Shown here one piece after another: positions 34,509-43,542 of a stretch of DNA of 64,000 bases. Origin of the DNA: Streptococcus mitis (GTDB lineage: Bacteria; Bacillota; Bacilli; Lactobacillales; Streptococcaceae); assembly GCF_001579045.1 (NCBI RefSeq), contig NZ_KQ970266.1:1-64000 (forward strand). Reading direction: 5' to 3'. A program made the translations under genes and the position numbers. The notes under the pieces are model-generated. The model made no database searches. It was not told where the DNA came from and saw only the letters and a list, made by a program, of their open reading frames with translations. Position 1 is the first letter of the stretch. Every line of letters starts with the position of its first letter.

Positions 34509-35307
34509 TTTGCTAGGACTGTCTCTATTGATTATGACAGCCTGTGCAACTAATGGGACAACTAGCGATATTACGGCAGATTCGACTGATTTTTGGAGTA
34601 AATTTGTTTACTTCTTTGCGGAAATCATTCGCTTTTTATCGTTTGATATCAGTATCGGAGTGGGGATTATTCTCTTTACGGTCTTAATTCGTACACTGCT
34701 TTTGCCAGTCTTTTAGGTGCAAATGGTGGCGTCTAGAAAAATGCAGGAAGCTCAACCACGCATTAAGGCGCTACGAGAACAATATCCAGGCAGAGATATG
34801 GAAAGCAGAACCAAGTTAGAGCAGGAAATGCGTAAAGTCTTTAAAGAAATGGGTGTCAGACATTCAGATTCTCTTTGGCCAATTTTGATTCAGATGCCGC
34901 TTATTTTGGCCTTGTTTCAAGCTCTATCAAGAGTTGACTTTTTAAAGACAGGTCATTTCTTATGGATTAACCTTGGCGGTGTGGATACAACCCTTGTGCT
35001 TCCGATTTTAGCAGCAGTATTTACCTTTTTAAGTACTTGGTTATCCAATAAAGCCTTGTCTGAGCGAAATGGCGCTACGACGGCGATGATGTATGGGATT
35101 CCAGTCTTGATTTTTATCTTTGGGGTTTATGCTCCGAGCGGAGTTGCTCTCTACTGGGCAGTGTCCAATGCTTATCAAGTCTTACAAACCTATTTCTTGA
35201 ACAATCCATTCAAGATTATCGCAGAACGCGAGGCTCTAGTACAGGCACAGAAAGATTTGGAAAATAGAAAAAGAAAAGCCAAGAAAAAGGCTCAGAAAAT
35301 GAAATAA
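34477..35307 (+). pseudogene. yidC: Membrane insertase YidC (SpoIIIJ/OxaA), interrupted by an amber codon
   Basis: Read through one TAG, the frame gives a 276-residue YidC: lipoprotein signal LSLLIMTACATNG, helix SIGVGIILFTVLIRTLLLPVF, the M-Q-R/K-rich loop VASRKMQEAQPRIKALREQ, helix SLWPILIQMPLILALFQAL and two more helices, then a basic tail RKRKAKKKAQKMK. The stop is codon 80 (34714-34716), where the family has Gln (PVFQVQM), so a C-to-T change (CAG to TAG) is likely. The second half stays open. YidC inserts membrane proteins with SecYEG; streptococci usually encode a second YidC, which could compensate. Restart at GTG 34717 has no ribosome site. Confidence 0.85.
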
Positions 35308-35324
35308 TAAGGAGGAATCTGGTA

Positions 35325-36311
35325 ATGGTAGTATTTACAGGTTCAACTGTTGAGGAAGCAATCCAGAAAGGATTGAAAGAATTAGATATTCCAAGAATGA
35401 AGGCTCACATCAAAGTCATTTCTCGTGAAAAAAATGGATTTTTTGGTTTATTTGGTAAAAAACCAGCCCAGGTTGACATTGAAGCCATTAGTGAAACAAC
35501 TGTCATTAAGGCAAATCAACAAGCTGTTAAGGGTGTTCCTAAAGAAATCAATGAACAAAATGAACCAGTTAAAACAGTCAGTGAAGCGACCGTTGATTTG
35601 GGTCATGTTGTAGAAGCAATTAAAAAGATTGAAGAGGGAGGCCAAGGTATTTCTGATGAAGTCAAGGCTGAAATCTTAAAACATGAAAGACATGCCAGCA
35701 CTATCTTGGAAGAAACTGGTCACATTGAGATTTTAAATGAGTTACAACTTGAAGAAACTGCTCTCGAAGAAGTAGAAACGCCTATTATTGAAAGCCAAAC
35801 TGAGCAAACTGAAAGTCAAGAACTAGAGGACTTGGGCTTGAAGGTTGAACCGAGCTTTGATATTGAACAAGTAGCTACGGAAGTAACGACTTATGTTCAA
35901 ACAATTATTGATGACATGGATGTTGAAGCTACACTTTCAAATGATTATAACCGTCGTAGTATCAACTTGCAAATTGATACTAACGAACCAGGTCGTATTA
36001 TCGGCTACCATGGTAAAGTCTTGAAGGCCTTGCAACTGTTGGCTCAAAATTATCTTTATAATCGCTATTCAAGAACCTTCTACATTACAATCAATGTCAA
36101 TGATTATGTTGAACACCGTGCAGAAGTCTTGCAGACCTATGCGCAAAAATTGGCGACTCGTGTTTTAGAAGAAGGGCGCAGTCATAAAACAGATCCAATG
36201 TCAAATAGCGAACGCAAGATTATCCATCGTATTATTTCACGTATGGATGGCGTGACTAGTTACTCTGAAGGTGATGAACCAAATCGCTATGTTGTTGTAG
36301 ATACAGAATAA
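35325..36311 (+). CDS. jag: RNA-binding protein Jag (KhpB/EloR)
   Basis: The 328-residue cytosolic protein has an N-terminal Jag domain (about 1-52, FTGSTVEEAIQKGLKEL and KNGFFGLFGKKPA), an acidic Glu-rich linker (about 60-180), a KH domain (about 195-250, IGYHGKVLKALQLLAQNYLYN) and a C-terminal R3H domain (about 260-325, EVLQTYAQKLA, SERKIIHRIIS). In pneumococcus it controls cell elongation. It follows yidC by 17 bases with AAGGAGG, so it shares the rnpA-yidC transcript and may be affected by polarity from the yidC stop. Confidence 0.94.
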   Translation: MVVFTGSTVEEAIQKGLKELDIPRMKAHIKVISREKNGFFGLFGKKPAQVDIEAISETTVIKANQQAVKGVPKEINEQNEPVKTVSEATVDLGHVVEAIKKIEEGGQGISDEVKAEILKHERHASTILEETGHIEILNELQLEETALEEVETPIIESQTEQTESQELEDLGLKVEPSFDIEQVATEVTTYVQTIIDDMDVEATLSNDYNRRSINLQIDTNEPGRIIGYHGKVLKALQLLAQNYLYNRYSRTFYITINVNDYVEHRAEVLQTYAQKLATRVLEEGRSHKTDPMSNSERKIIHRIISRMDGVTSYSEGDEPNRYVVVDTE

Positions 36312-36313
36312 GT

Positions 36314-36338
36314 AAAATCAGGTTTATCCTGATTTTTT
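36314..36338 (+). terminator. jag terminator
   Basis: AAAATCAGG (314-322), loop TTTAT, CCTGATTTT (328-336): a perfect 9-bp stem with a T tail. Confidence 0.85.
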
Positions 36339-36361
36339 GGTAGTTAGAGGAGGTTAAACTG

Positions 36362-36985
36362 ATGTTGAATAAGATAAGAGACTATCTAGACTTTGTAGGT
36401 TTGCAGTACCGTAATCCAGATAAAGCGGGAGAAGAGCGAGAGAAAATGCTGGAATTGCGCCACAAAGGTCAAGAGGCACGAAAGGCTTTTACAGAGCTGG
36501 CCAAATCCTTTCAAGCAAGACATACAGAATGGCAACTTCAACAGACTAGCCAGTGGATGAATCAAGCGCAGCGTTTGCGACCACATTTTTGGGTTTATCT
36601 ACAGAGAGACGGACAAGTGACAGAACCTATGATGGCCCTTCGTTTGTATGGGACATCTGCTGACTTTGGGATTTCTTTAGAGGTCAGTTTTGTTGAACGT
36701 AAGAAAGACGAACAGACTTTAGACAAGCAAGCCAAGGTTTTAGACATTCCAACCGTTGAAGGGATTTATTATCTAGTCTACTCTGATGGTCAAAGTCAAC
36801 GGTGGGAGGCGAACGAAGAGAATCGTCAAATTTTAAGAAATAAACTATCCAATCAGGAAGTCCGAAAAGTTCTAGTTAAGACAGATGTTTCTGTGACAGA
36901 AAATTCATCTGAAGAAGATATCGTGGAAAATTTATTGAAATCTTATGATAAAATTCTTCCATTTTATCTAGCTACGAGAAACTAA
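36362..36985 (+). CDS. Conserved hypothetical protein
   Basis: I do not recognise a characterised family for this 207-residue protein. It is cytosolic in composition, highly charged, with an N-terminal helical half (IRDYLDFVGLQYRNPDKAGEE... and a Gln/Arg-rich helix) and a beta-rich middle RPHFWVYLQRDGQVTEPMMALRLYG. HI_0552-type proteins of similar size are a possible match from memory. AGAGGAGG precedes the ATG. It lies alone between the jag terminator and the ula control region. Confidence 0.65.
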   Translation: MLNKIRDYLDFVGLQYRNPDKAGEEREKMLELRHKGQEARKAFTELAKSFQARHTEWQLQQTSQWMNQAQRLRPHFWVYLQRDGQVTEPMMALRLYGTSADFGISLEVSFVERKKDEQTLDKQAKVLDIPTVEGIYYLVYSDGQSQRWEANEENRQILRNKLSNQEVRKVLVKTDVSVTENSSEEDIVENLLKSYDKILPFYLATRN

Positions 36986-37019
36986 GCTAATCATTAAAAT
37001 ATCATAAATCATACAGTCC

Positions 37020-37056
37020 AAGAGTGAACAGTCCGCTGTGTAATTCTTGGTCTTTT
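37020..37056 (+). promoter_or_regulatory. UlaR site within a terminator-like hairpin, before ulaA
   Basis: AACAGTCCGCTGTGTA (37027-37042) equals the 16-bp UlaR site I recall for the pneumococcal ula operon. It is framed by CCAAGA and TCTTGG followed by CTTTTTG, so the whole block can fold as a hairpin with T tail. A related block lies before ulaG. Confidence 0.75.
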
Positions 37057-37081
37057 TGTTTCCGCTTTCAAAGTATATAAT
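37057..37081 (+). promoter_or_regulatory. cre site and -10 of the ula operon
   Basis: On the minus strand TTGAAAGCGGAAACA (37057-37071) fits the CcpA cre consensus fully and covers the -35 region. TATAAT follows at 37076-37081. This predicts glucose repression of ascorbate use. Confidence 0.75.
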
Positions 37082-37115
37082 AAACCTACAAAAACAATTA
37101 AAAAGGAGAACAATT

Positions 37116-38573
37116 ATGGAAGTCATTTCAAGTGTTCTAAATTGGTTTTCTAGCAATATTTTGCAGAATCCCGCATTTTTCGTAGGTTTATTGGTGTTGA
37201 TAGGATACGCACTTTTGAAAAAACCTGCCCACGACGTTTTCTCAGGGTTTGTTAAAGCAACAGTAGGATATATGTTGCTCAACGTGGGTGCGGGTGGTTT
37301 GGTTACAACCTTCCGTCCGATCTTAGCAGCCCTTAACTACAAATTCCAAATTGGTGCAGCGGTTATCGACCCTTACTTTGGTCTTGCTGCAGCAAACAAC
37401 AAAATTGCAGCAGAGTTTCCAGATTTTGTTGGAACTGCAACTACAGCTCTATTGATTGGTTTCGGAATAAATATCTTGCTCGTAGCTCTTCGAAAGATTA
37501 CGAAGGTAAGAACCCTCTTTATTACTGGTCACATCATGGTACAACAAGCTGCAACAGTATCTCTTATGGTTCTATTCTTAGTACCACAATTGCGCAATGC
37601 TTACGGTACAGCAGCGATTGGTATCATCTGTGGACTTTACTGGGCAGTTAGTTCAAATATGACTGTTGAGGCAACTCAACGCTTGACTGGTGGTGGCGGA
37701 TTTGCGATTGGTCACCAACAGCAATTTGCAATATGGTTTGTAGATAAAGTAGCAGGACGCTTTGGTAAGAAAGAAGAAAGTTTAGACAATCTTAAATTAC
37801 CTAAGTTCCTCTCAATCTTCCACGATACAGTTGTTGCATCTGCTACCTTGATGCTCGTATTCTTCGGAGCAATTCTTTTAATCTTGGGTCCAGATATTAT
37901 GTCTAATAAAGAAGTCATCACTTCAGGAACTCTATTTAATCCTGCTAAACAAGATTTCTTTATGTACATTATCCAAACAGCCTTTACTTTCTCAGTTTAC
38001 TTGTTCGTTTTGATGCAAGGTGTCCGCATGTTCGTATCTGAGTTGACAAACGCCTTCCAAGGTATTTCAAACAAATTGTTGCCAGGTTCATTCCCAGCGG
38101 TTGACGTTGCAGCTTCTTATGGATTTGGTTCTCCAAACGCTGTTTTGTCAGGATTTGCCTTTGGTTTGATTGGTCAATTGATCACAATTGTCTTGCTCAT
38201 CGTCTTTAAAAATCCGATTCTTATTATTACAGGATTTGTACCAGTGTTCTTTGACAATGCAGCCATTGCGGTTTACGCTGATAAACGCGGTGGATGGAAA
38301 GCGGCGGTTATCCTTTCCTTCATCTCAGGTGTTCTCCAAGTTGCTTTAGGAGCTCTCTGTGTAGCTCTTCTTGATTTAGCATCTTATGGTGGTTACCATG
38401 GAAATATCGACTTTGAATTCCCATGGCTTGGATTTGGATATATCTTCAAATACCTTGGTATTGTTGGTTATGTACTTGTGTGTCTCTTCTTGCTTGTTAT
38501 TCCTCAACTTCAATTTGCCAAAGCAAAAGATAAAGAGAAATATTACAACGGTGAAGTTCAAGAAGAAGCTTAG
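37116..38573 (+). CDS. ulaA: Ascorbate PTS permease, EIIC component
   Basis: The 485-residue polytopic protein imports L-ascorbate as the 6-phosphate, with UlaB and UlaC. About eleven hydrophobic segments and family segments such as GYMLLNVGAGGLV, GHIMVQQAATVSLM and GGGGFAIGHQQQFAIWF identify UlaA (SgaT). I start at 37116 (MEVISSVLNW), 7 bases after AAGGAG; an in-frame ATG at 37047 lies within the promoter. First gene of ulaABCDEF. Confidence 0.95.
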   Translation: MEVISSVLNWFSSNILQNPAFFVGLLVLIGYALLKKPAHDVFSGFVKATVGYMLLNVGAGGLVTTFRPILAALNYKFQIGAAVIDPYFGLAAANNKIAAEFPDFVGTATTALLIGFGINILLVALRKITKVRTLFITGHIMVQQAATVSLMVLFLVPQLRNAYGTAAIGIICGLYWAVSSNMTVEATQRLTGGGGFAIGHQQQFAIWFVDKVAGRFGKKEESLDNLKLPKFLSIFHDTVVASATLMLVFFGAILLILGPDIMSNKEVITSGTLFNPAKQDFFMYIIQTAFTFSVYLFVLMQGVRMFVSELTNAFQGISNKLLPGSFPAVDVAASYGFGSPNAVLSGFAFGLIGQLITIVLLIVFKNPILIITGFVPVFFDNAAIAVYADKRGGWKAAVILSFISGVLQVALGALCVALLDLASYGGYHGNIDFEFPWLGFGYIFKYLGIVGYVLVCLFLLVIPQLQFAKAKDKEKYYNGEVQEEA

Positions 38574-38595
38574 TATCTAGAAAAGGAGAAATAAA

Positions 38596-38877
38596 ATGGT
38601 TAAAGTATTAGCAGCGTGCGGAAATGGAATGGGTTCATCAATGGTTATCAAGATGAAGGTTGAAAATGCTCTCCGTAAGCTTAATCAAACAGATTTTACA
38701 GTCAATTCATGCAGTGTCGGTGAAGCTAAAGGTTTAGCAGCAGGATATGACATCGTAATCGCTTCTCTTCATTTGATTCAAGAATTGGAAGGGCGAACTA
38801 ATGGGAAGTTAATTGGGCTTGACAACTTGATGGATGATAAAGAAATCACTGAAAAACTCAGTCAAGCACTACAGTAA
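38596..38877 (+). CDS. ulaB: Ascorbate PTS, EIIB component
   Basis: The 93-residue cytosolic EIIB passes phosphate from UlaC to incoming ascorbate. The active-site loop VLAACGNGMGSSMVIKMKV near residue 8 contains the phospho-Cys. AAAAGGAG lies before the ATG, 22 bases after ulaA. A strong hairpin separates it from ulaC. Confidence 0.94.
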   Translation: MVKVLAACGNGMGSSMVIKMKVENALRKLNQTDFTVNSCSVGEAKGLAAGYDIVIASLHLIQELEGRTNGKLIGLDNLMDDKEITEKLSQALQ

Positions 38878-38884
38878 AAGGTTG

Positions 38885-38933
38885 GAGGGGGCTGGACAGA
38901 AACTGAGAGTCATCGTTTCTGTCCTTCTCCCTC
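38885..38933 (+). other. Strong hairpin between ulaB and ulaC
   Basis: GGACAGAAAC (894-903) and GTTTCTGTCC (915-924) are perfectly complementary; GAGGG and CCCTC extend the pairing. No T run follows, so an mRNA processing or stability element is more likely than a terminator. Confidence 0.6.
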
Positions 38934-38953
38934 TTTAAATAAAGGAGGCAGAT

Positions 38954-39439
38954 ATGAATTTAAAACAAGCTTTAATTGACAATGACTCGATCCGACTGGG
39001 TTTAGAAGCTAGAGACTGGAAAGAAGCAGTCAAGGTAGCAGTAGATCCCTTGATTGATAGCGGAGCAATTTTGCCAGAGTATTACGATGCTATTATCGAA
39101 TCGACTGAAGAGTATGGCCCTTACTATATCTTAATGCCAGGTATGGCTATGCCCCATGCTAGACCTGAAGCTGGTGTGCAAAGTGATGCCTTTTCATTAA
39201 TTACCTTACAAAATCCTGTTGTATTTTCAGATGGGAAAGAGGTATCTGTTTTGTTGGCACTAGCAGCAACAAGCTCAAAAATTCACACAAGTGTAGCCAT
39301 TCCACAAATCATTGCCCTGTTTGAATTAGAAGATTCTATTGCACGTTTACAGGCTTGCCAGACTAAAGAAGATGTCTTGGCTATGATTGAAGAATCTAAG
39401 GATAGCCCTTATCTCGAAGGGTTGGATTTGGAAAGTTAG
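38954..39439 (+). CDS. ulaC: Ascorbate PTS, EIIA component
   Basis: The 161-residue EIIA of the mannitol/fructose type takes phosphate from HPr. The active-site His lies in LMPGMAMPHARPEAGV (near residue 69), with a second conserved His in SSKIHTSVAIPQ. AAAGGAGG precedes the ATG. It is the third gene of the operon. Confidence 0.94.
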   Translation: MNLKQALIDNDSIRLGLEARDWKEAVKVAVDPLIDSGAILPEYYDAIIESTEEYGPYYILMPGMAMPHARPEAGVQSDAFSLITLQNPVVFSDGKEVSVLLALAATSSKIHTSVAIPQIIALFELEDSIARLQACQTKEDVLAMIEESKDSPYLEGLDLES

Positions 39440-39455
39440 AAAGAGGAATAAAGAA

Positions 39456-40121
39456 ATGATAAAAAGAATACCTAATTTACAAGTTGCATTAGACCATTCA
39501 GACTTGCAAGGAGCGATTAAAGCAGCTGTTTCTGTTGGTCAGGAAGTAGATATTATCGAAGCTGGAACTGTTTGCTTGCTTCAAGTTGGAAGTGAACTGG
39601 TTGAAGTCTTGCGTAGCCTTTTCCCAGATAAGATTATTGTGGCAGACACAAAATGTGCTGATGCTGGTGGAACAGTTGCTAAAAATAATGTGGTTCGTGG
39701 AGCAGACTGGATGACTTGTATCTGTTGTGCAACCATCCCTACTATGGAAGCAGCTCTAAAGGCTATCAAGACTGAACGAGGAGAACGAGGCGAAATCCAG
39801 ATCGAGCTTTATGGCGATTGGACTTTTGAACAAGCTCAGCTTTGGCTAGATGCTGGTATCTCACAAGCTATTTATCACCAATCTCGTGATGCGCTACTTG
39901 CTGGTGAAACTTGGGGTGAAAAAGATCTTAACAAGGTGAAAAAACTCATTGACATGGGCTTCCGGGTATCTGTAACAGGTGGTCTAGATGTAGATACTCT
40001 CAAACTATTTGAAGGCGTTGATGTCTTTACCTTTATCGCAGGTCGTGGAATTACAGAGGCTGCGGCTCCAGCAGGAGCAGCGCGTGCCTTCAAGGATGAA
40101 ATCAGACGAATTTGGGGGTAA
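39456..40121 (+). CDS. ulaD: 3-keto-L-gulonate-6-phosphate decarboxylase
   Basis: UlaD decarboxylates 3-keto-L-gulonate 6-phosphate to L-xylulose 5-phosphate. The 221-residue TIM-barrel protein of the OMP-decarboxylase superfamily shows LQVALDHSDLQGAI, the ADTKCADAGG motif (with the DxKxxD catalytic residues) and the phosphate loop TFIAGRGITEA. I start at 39456 (MIKRIPNLQ), after AGAGGAA; an in-frame ATG at 39387 would run into ulaC by 53 bases. Confidence 0.94.
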   Translation: MIKRIPNLQVALDHSDLQGAIKAAVSVGQEVDIIEAGTVCLLQVGSELVEVLRSLFPDKIIVADTKCADAGGTVAKNNVVRGADWMTCICCATIPTMEAALKAIKTERGERGEIQIELYGDWTFEQAQLWLDAGISQAIYHQSRDALLAGETWGEKDLNKVKKLIDMGFRVSVTGGLDVDTLKLFEGVDVFTFIAGRGITEAAAPAGAARAFKDEIRRIWG

Positions 40122-40124
40122 ACC

Positions 40125-40988
40125 ATGGCACGTCCAATTGGAATTTATGAAAAGGCAACCCCGACACACTTTACTTGGCTAGAACGTTTAAATTTTGCCA
40201 AGGAGTTAGGCTTTGATTTTGTCGAGATGTCTATTGATGAACGTGACGAGCGTTTAGCAAGACTGGACTGGAGCAAGGACGAGCGTTTGGAAGTTGTCAA
40301 AGCAATCTATAAAACTGGTGTTCGTATTCCTTCTATCTGTTTTTCAGGCCATCGTCGCTACCCATTGGGATCAAATGATCCAGTTCTAGAGGAAAAATCT
40401 CTAGAACTCATGAAAAAATGTATCGAATTAGCCCAAGATTTGGGAGTTCGTACGATTCAACTAGCTGGTTACGACGTTTACTATGAGGAAAAGTCACCCC
40501 AGACACGCCAACGTTTTATCAAAAATTTGAGAAAAGCCTGTGACTGGGCTGAAGAAGCTCAGGTGGTACTTGCTATTGAAATTATGGATGATCCTTTCAT
40601 TAATAGTATCGAAAAATACTTGGCTGTAGAAAAAGAGATTGACTCTCCCTACCTCTTTGTATACCCAGATATTGGTAATGTATCTGCATGGCATAATGAT
40701 GTCTACAGTGAATTTTATCTTGGGCATCATGCCATCGCAGCTCTCCATCTCAAGGATACTTATGCAGTGACAGAAAGTTCAAAGGGCCAGTTCCGAGATG
40801 TAACTTTTGGGCAAGGTTGTGTCAAATGGGAAGAAGCTTTCGATATTTTAAAACAAACCAATTATAATGGACCTTTCCTAATCGAAATGTGGTCTGAAAA
40901 TTGTGAAACTGTAGAAGAAACACGCGCAGCCATTCAAGAGGCGCAAGTTTTTCTCTATCCACTAATTAAGAAAGCAGGTTTGATGTAA
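40125..40988 (+). CDS. ulaE: L-xylulose-5-phosphate 3-epimerase
   Basis: UlaE turns L-xylulose 5-phosphate into L-ribulose 5-phosphate. The 287-residue TIM barrel begins PIGIYEKATPTHFTWLERLNFAKELGFDFVEMSIDE and contains metal-binding Glu and His segments (LAIEIMDDPFINS, YPDIGNVSAWHND, ALHLKDTYA, FLIEMWSEN) typical of sugar isomerase/endonuclease-IV-like enzymes. It starts 3 bases after the ulaD stop with GGGG before it. Confidence 0.94.
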   Translation: MARPIGIYEKATPTHFTWLERLNFAKELGFDFVEMSIDERDERLARLDWSKDERLEVVKAIYKTGVRIPSICFSGHRRYPLGSNDPVLEEKSLELMKKCIELAQDLGVRTIQLAGYDVYYEEKSPQTRQRFIKNLRKACDWAEEAQVVLAIEIMDDPFINSIEKYLAVEKEIDSPYLFVYPDIGNVSAWHNDVYSEFYLGHHAIAALHLKDTYAVTESSKGQFRDVTFGQGCVKWEEAFDILKQTNYNGPFLIEMWSENCETVEETRAAIQEAQVFLYPLIKKAGLM

Positions 40989-40989
40989 G

Positions 40990-41697
40990 ATGAATCAAGT
41001 AATAAACGATATGCGTAAACGAGTCTGTAATGCCAATCAATCATTACCAAAACATGGACTTGTTAAATTTACCTGGGGAAATGTATCGGAAGTCAATCGC
41101 GAACTAGGTGTCATTGTTATTAAACCATCAGGCGTAGATTATGACGAATTGACACCTGAAAACATGGTGGTGACGGACTTGGATGGCCAAGTTCTAGAAG
41201 GAGATTTAAGACCATCTTCTGACCTCCCAACTCATGTGCAGTTATATAAGGCATGGCAAGAGATTGGTAGTGTGGTCCACACCCATTCGACAGAAGCAGT
41301 TGGTTGGGCACAGGCTGGACGTGATATTCCTTTCTATGGAACAACCCATGCAGATTATTTCTACGGTTCAATCCCTTGCGCCCGTAGTTTGACCAAGGAC
41401 GAAGTAGAAGTGGCCTATGAAAAAGATACTGGCCTGGTTATCGTAGAAGAGTTTGAACGTCGCGGACTTAACCCGGTTGAAGTACCAGGAATTGTTGTAC
41501 GCAATCACGGTCCATTCACCTGGGGCAAAAATCCAGAGAATGCTGTTTATCACTCTGTCGTACTAGAGGAAGTATCAAAGATGAATCGCTTTACAGAACA
41601 AATCAATCCAAGAGTTGAACCTGCTCCCCAGTACATTTTAGAAAAACACTACCAACGTAAGCATGGACCAAATGCTTATTACGGTCAAAAGAAATAA
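40990..41697 (+). CDS. ulaF: L-ribulose-5-phosphate 4-epimerase
   Basis: UlaF finishes the pathway by making D-xylulose 5-phosphate, which enters the pentose phosphate route (tkt lies downstream). The 235-residue class II aldolase/epimerase has KFTWGNVSEVNRELG, VIKPSGVDYDELTPENMVV, the zinc-binding HTHSTEAV and a later His in VVRNHGPFTWG. It starts 1 base after ulaE and is the last gene before a terminator. Confidence 0.95.
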   Translation: MNQVINDMRKRVCNANQSLPKHGLVKFTWGNVSEVNRELGVIVIKPSGVDYDELTPENMVVTDLDGQVLEGDLRPSSDLPTHVQLYKAWQEIGSVVHTHSTEAVGWAQAGRDIPFYGTTHADYFYGSIPCARSLTKDEVEVAYEKDTGLVIVEEFERRGLNPVEVPGIVVRNHGPFTWGKNPENAVYHSVVLEEVSKMNRFTEQINPRVEPAPQYILEKHYQRKHGPNAYYGQKK

Positions 41698-41713
41698 GAA
41701 ATTGAATTGAAAA

Positions 41714-41745
41714 GAGGCTAGGACCTTTCGATCCAAGCCTCGCTT
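41714..41745 (+). terminator. Terminator after ulaF
   Basis: GAGGCTAGGA (714-723) pairs with TCCAAGCCTC (732-741) with one mismatch; CGCTTTTG follows. Confidence 0.75.
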
Positions 41746-41863
41746 TTGTAATTGTAAGTATTCGTTATTAAGAGACTACTGTTGATAATTGAAATGCATT
41801 AGTGAATGTGATACTATTATAAAGTTGTTTTCAAGGCAGTTGATTGATAGAGGAGTATGAAAT

Positions 41864-43537
41864 ATGGTACTGGATAAGGCAAGTTGTGATTTGCTTCAAT
41901 ATTTGATGGATCAAGAAACGTCCAAAACGATTATGGCGATTTCGAAAGATTTGAAAGAGTCAAGAAGGAAAATTTATTATCACATTGACAAAATCAATGC
42001 TGCTCTGGGTGACGAGGCGCTTCAAATCATTAGTATTCCACGAATTGGTATTCACTTAACGGAAGAGCAGAGAGATGCTTGTTGTGAACTATTATCGGAA
42101 GTAGATTCGTACGATTATATCATGAGTGCGCATGAACGTATGATGATAATGTTACTATGGATAGGTATCTCTAAAGAACGTATTACGATTGAAAAATTGA
42201 TGGAGTTAACAGAGGTATCTAGGAATACTGTTCTCAATGATTTGAATAGTATTCGTTATCAACTAACTTTGGAACAATATCAGGTGACCTTGCAAGTGAG
42301 CAAGTCACAGGGATACCACCTTTATGCCCACCCCCTTAATAAAATTCAGTATCTTCAATCGCTTCTATATCATATTTTTATGGAAGAAAATGCCACTTTT
42401 GTATCTATTTTAGAAGATAAGATGAAAGAGAGGTTAGATGATGAGAGTTTGCTTTCTGTTGAAATGAACCAATTTTTTAAGGAACAGGTTCCTTTAGTTG
42501 AACAAGATTTAGGGAAGAAAATAAACCATCATGAAGTAACTTTTATGTTGCAGGTTCTACCTTATTTGCTGTTAAGCTGTCATAATGTTGAACAGTATCA
42601 AGAAAGACATCAGGATATAGAGAAAGAATTTTCTTTGATAAGAAAAAGAATAGAGTATCAGGTGTCTAAGAAATTAGGAGAACGGTTGTTTCAAAAGTTT
42701 GAAATTTCTTTGTCAGAACTTGAAGTTTCTCTTGTAGCTGTTCTTCTCCTCTCCTATCGTAAAGATTTGGATATTCATGCAGAAAGTGATGATTTTCGGC
42801 AATTAAAACTTGCTTTAGAAGAATTTATCTGGTATTTTGAATCACAAATCCGAATGGAGATTGAAAACAAGGATGATTTGTTAAGAAATTTGATGATCCA
42901 CTGTAAAGCCTTGTTATTTAGAAAGACTTACGGTATTTTTTCTAAAAATCCTCTAACAAAACAAATTCGATCCAAGTATGGAGAATTATTTTTAGTCACT
43001 AGAAAATCTGCGGAAATTTTAGAAGGAGCATGGTTTATTCGGCTAACAGACGATGATATTGCCTATTTGACGATTCATATTGGAGGATTTTTAAAGTATA
43101 CACCATCGTCTCAAAAAAATATGAAAAAAGTTTATCTCGTTTGTGATGAAGGTGTTGCGGTTTCGAGACTTTTGCTGAAACAATGCAAACTTTATTTTCC
43201 AAATGAGCAGATTGGCACTGTATTTACAACAGAACAATTTAAGAGTGTGGAAGATATTGCACAAGTTGATGTAGTGATTACAACTAATGATGATTTGGAT
43301 AGCAGATTTCCGACTTTAAGGGTTAATCCTATCCTTGAAGCAGAAGATATTTTGAAAATGCTAGACTATCTTAAACACAATATATTTCGTAATGAGAGCA
43401 AAAGTTTCAGTGAAAATCTTTCTAGTCTTATTTCGTCTTATATTGTAGACAGCAAGTTGGCTAGTAAGTTCCAAGAAGAGGTTCAAACACTTATAAATCA
43501 AGAAATAGTAGTTCAAGCTTTTTTGGAAGATATTTGA
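41864..43537 (+). CDS. ulaR: PRD-domain transcriptional activator UlaR
   Basis: A 557-residue BglG/MtlR-type activator: two N-terminal helix-turn-helix regions (about 10-60 and 100-145, LMELTEVSRNTVLNDLNSIR), two PRD domains (about 190-400, with phosphorylatable His), and an EIIB-like domain near 420-510 (VYLVCDEGVAVSRLLLKQC). PTS phosphorylation of the PRDs by Ula components should set its activity. An EIIA-like domain is not evident; the last 45 residues are helical. It lies between ulaF and ulaG, whose upstream regions both carry its likely binding site. Confidence 0.9.
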   Translation: MVLDKASCDLLQYLMDQETSKTIMAISKDLKESRRKIYYHIDKINAALGDEALQIISIPRIGIHLTEEQRDACCELLSEVDSYDYIMSAHERMMIMLLWIGISKERITIEKLMELTEVSRNTVLNDLNSIRYQLTLEQYQVTLQVSKSQGYHLYAHPLNKIQYLQSLLYHIFMEENATFVSILEDKMKERLDDESLLSVEMNQFFKEQVPLVEQDLGKKINHHEVTFMLQVLPYLLLSCHNVEQYQERHQDIEKEFSLIRKRIEYQVSKKLGERLFQKFEISLSELEVSLVAVLLLSYRKDLDIHAESDDFRQLKLALEEFIWYFESQIRMEIENKDDLLRNLMIHCKALLFRKTYGIFSKNPLTKQIRSKYGELFLVTRKSAEILEGAWFIRLTDDDIAYLTIHIGGFLKYTPSSQKNMKKVYLVCDEGVAVSRLLLKQCKLYFPNEQIGTVFTTEQFKSVEDIAQVDVVITTNDDLDSRFPTLRVNPILEAEDILKMLDYLKHNIFRNESKSFSENLSSLISSYIVDSKLASKFQEEVQTLINQEIVVQAFLEDI

Positions 43538-43542
43538 AGGAC

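Noticed and set aside
34717-35307. The second half of yidC as a separate functional gene starting at GTG 34717.
   Set aside because: There is no ribosome site and the sequence is the plain continuation of YidC after one stop codon.
40494-40748. Minus-strand open frames inside the ula and other conserved genes.
   Set aside because: They are shadows of well-conserved coding regions and have no ribosome sites or family features.
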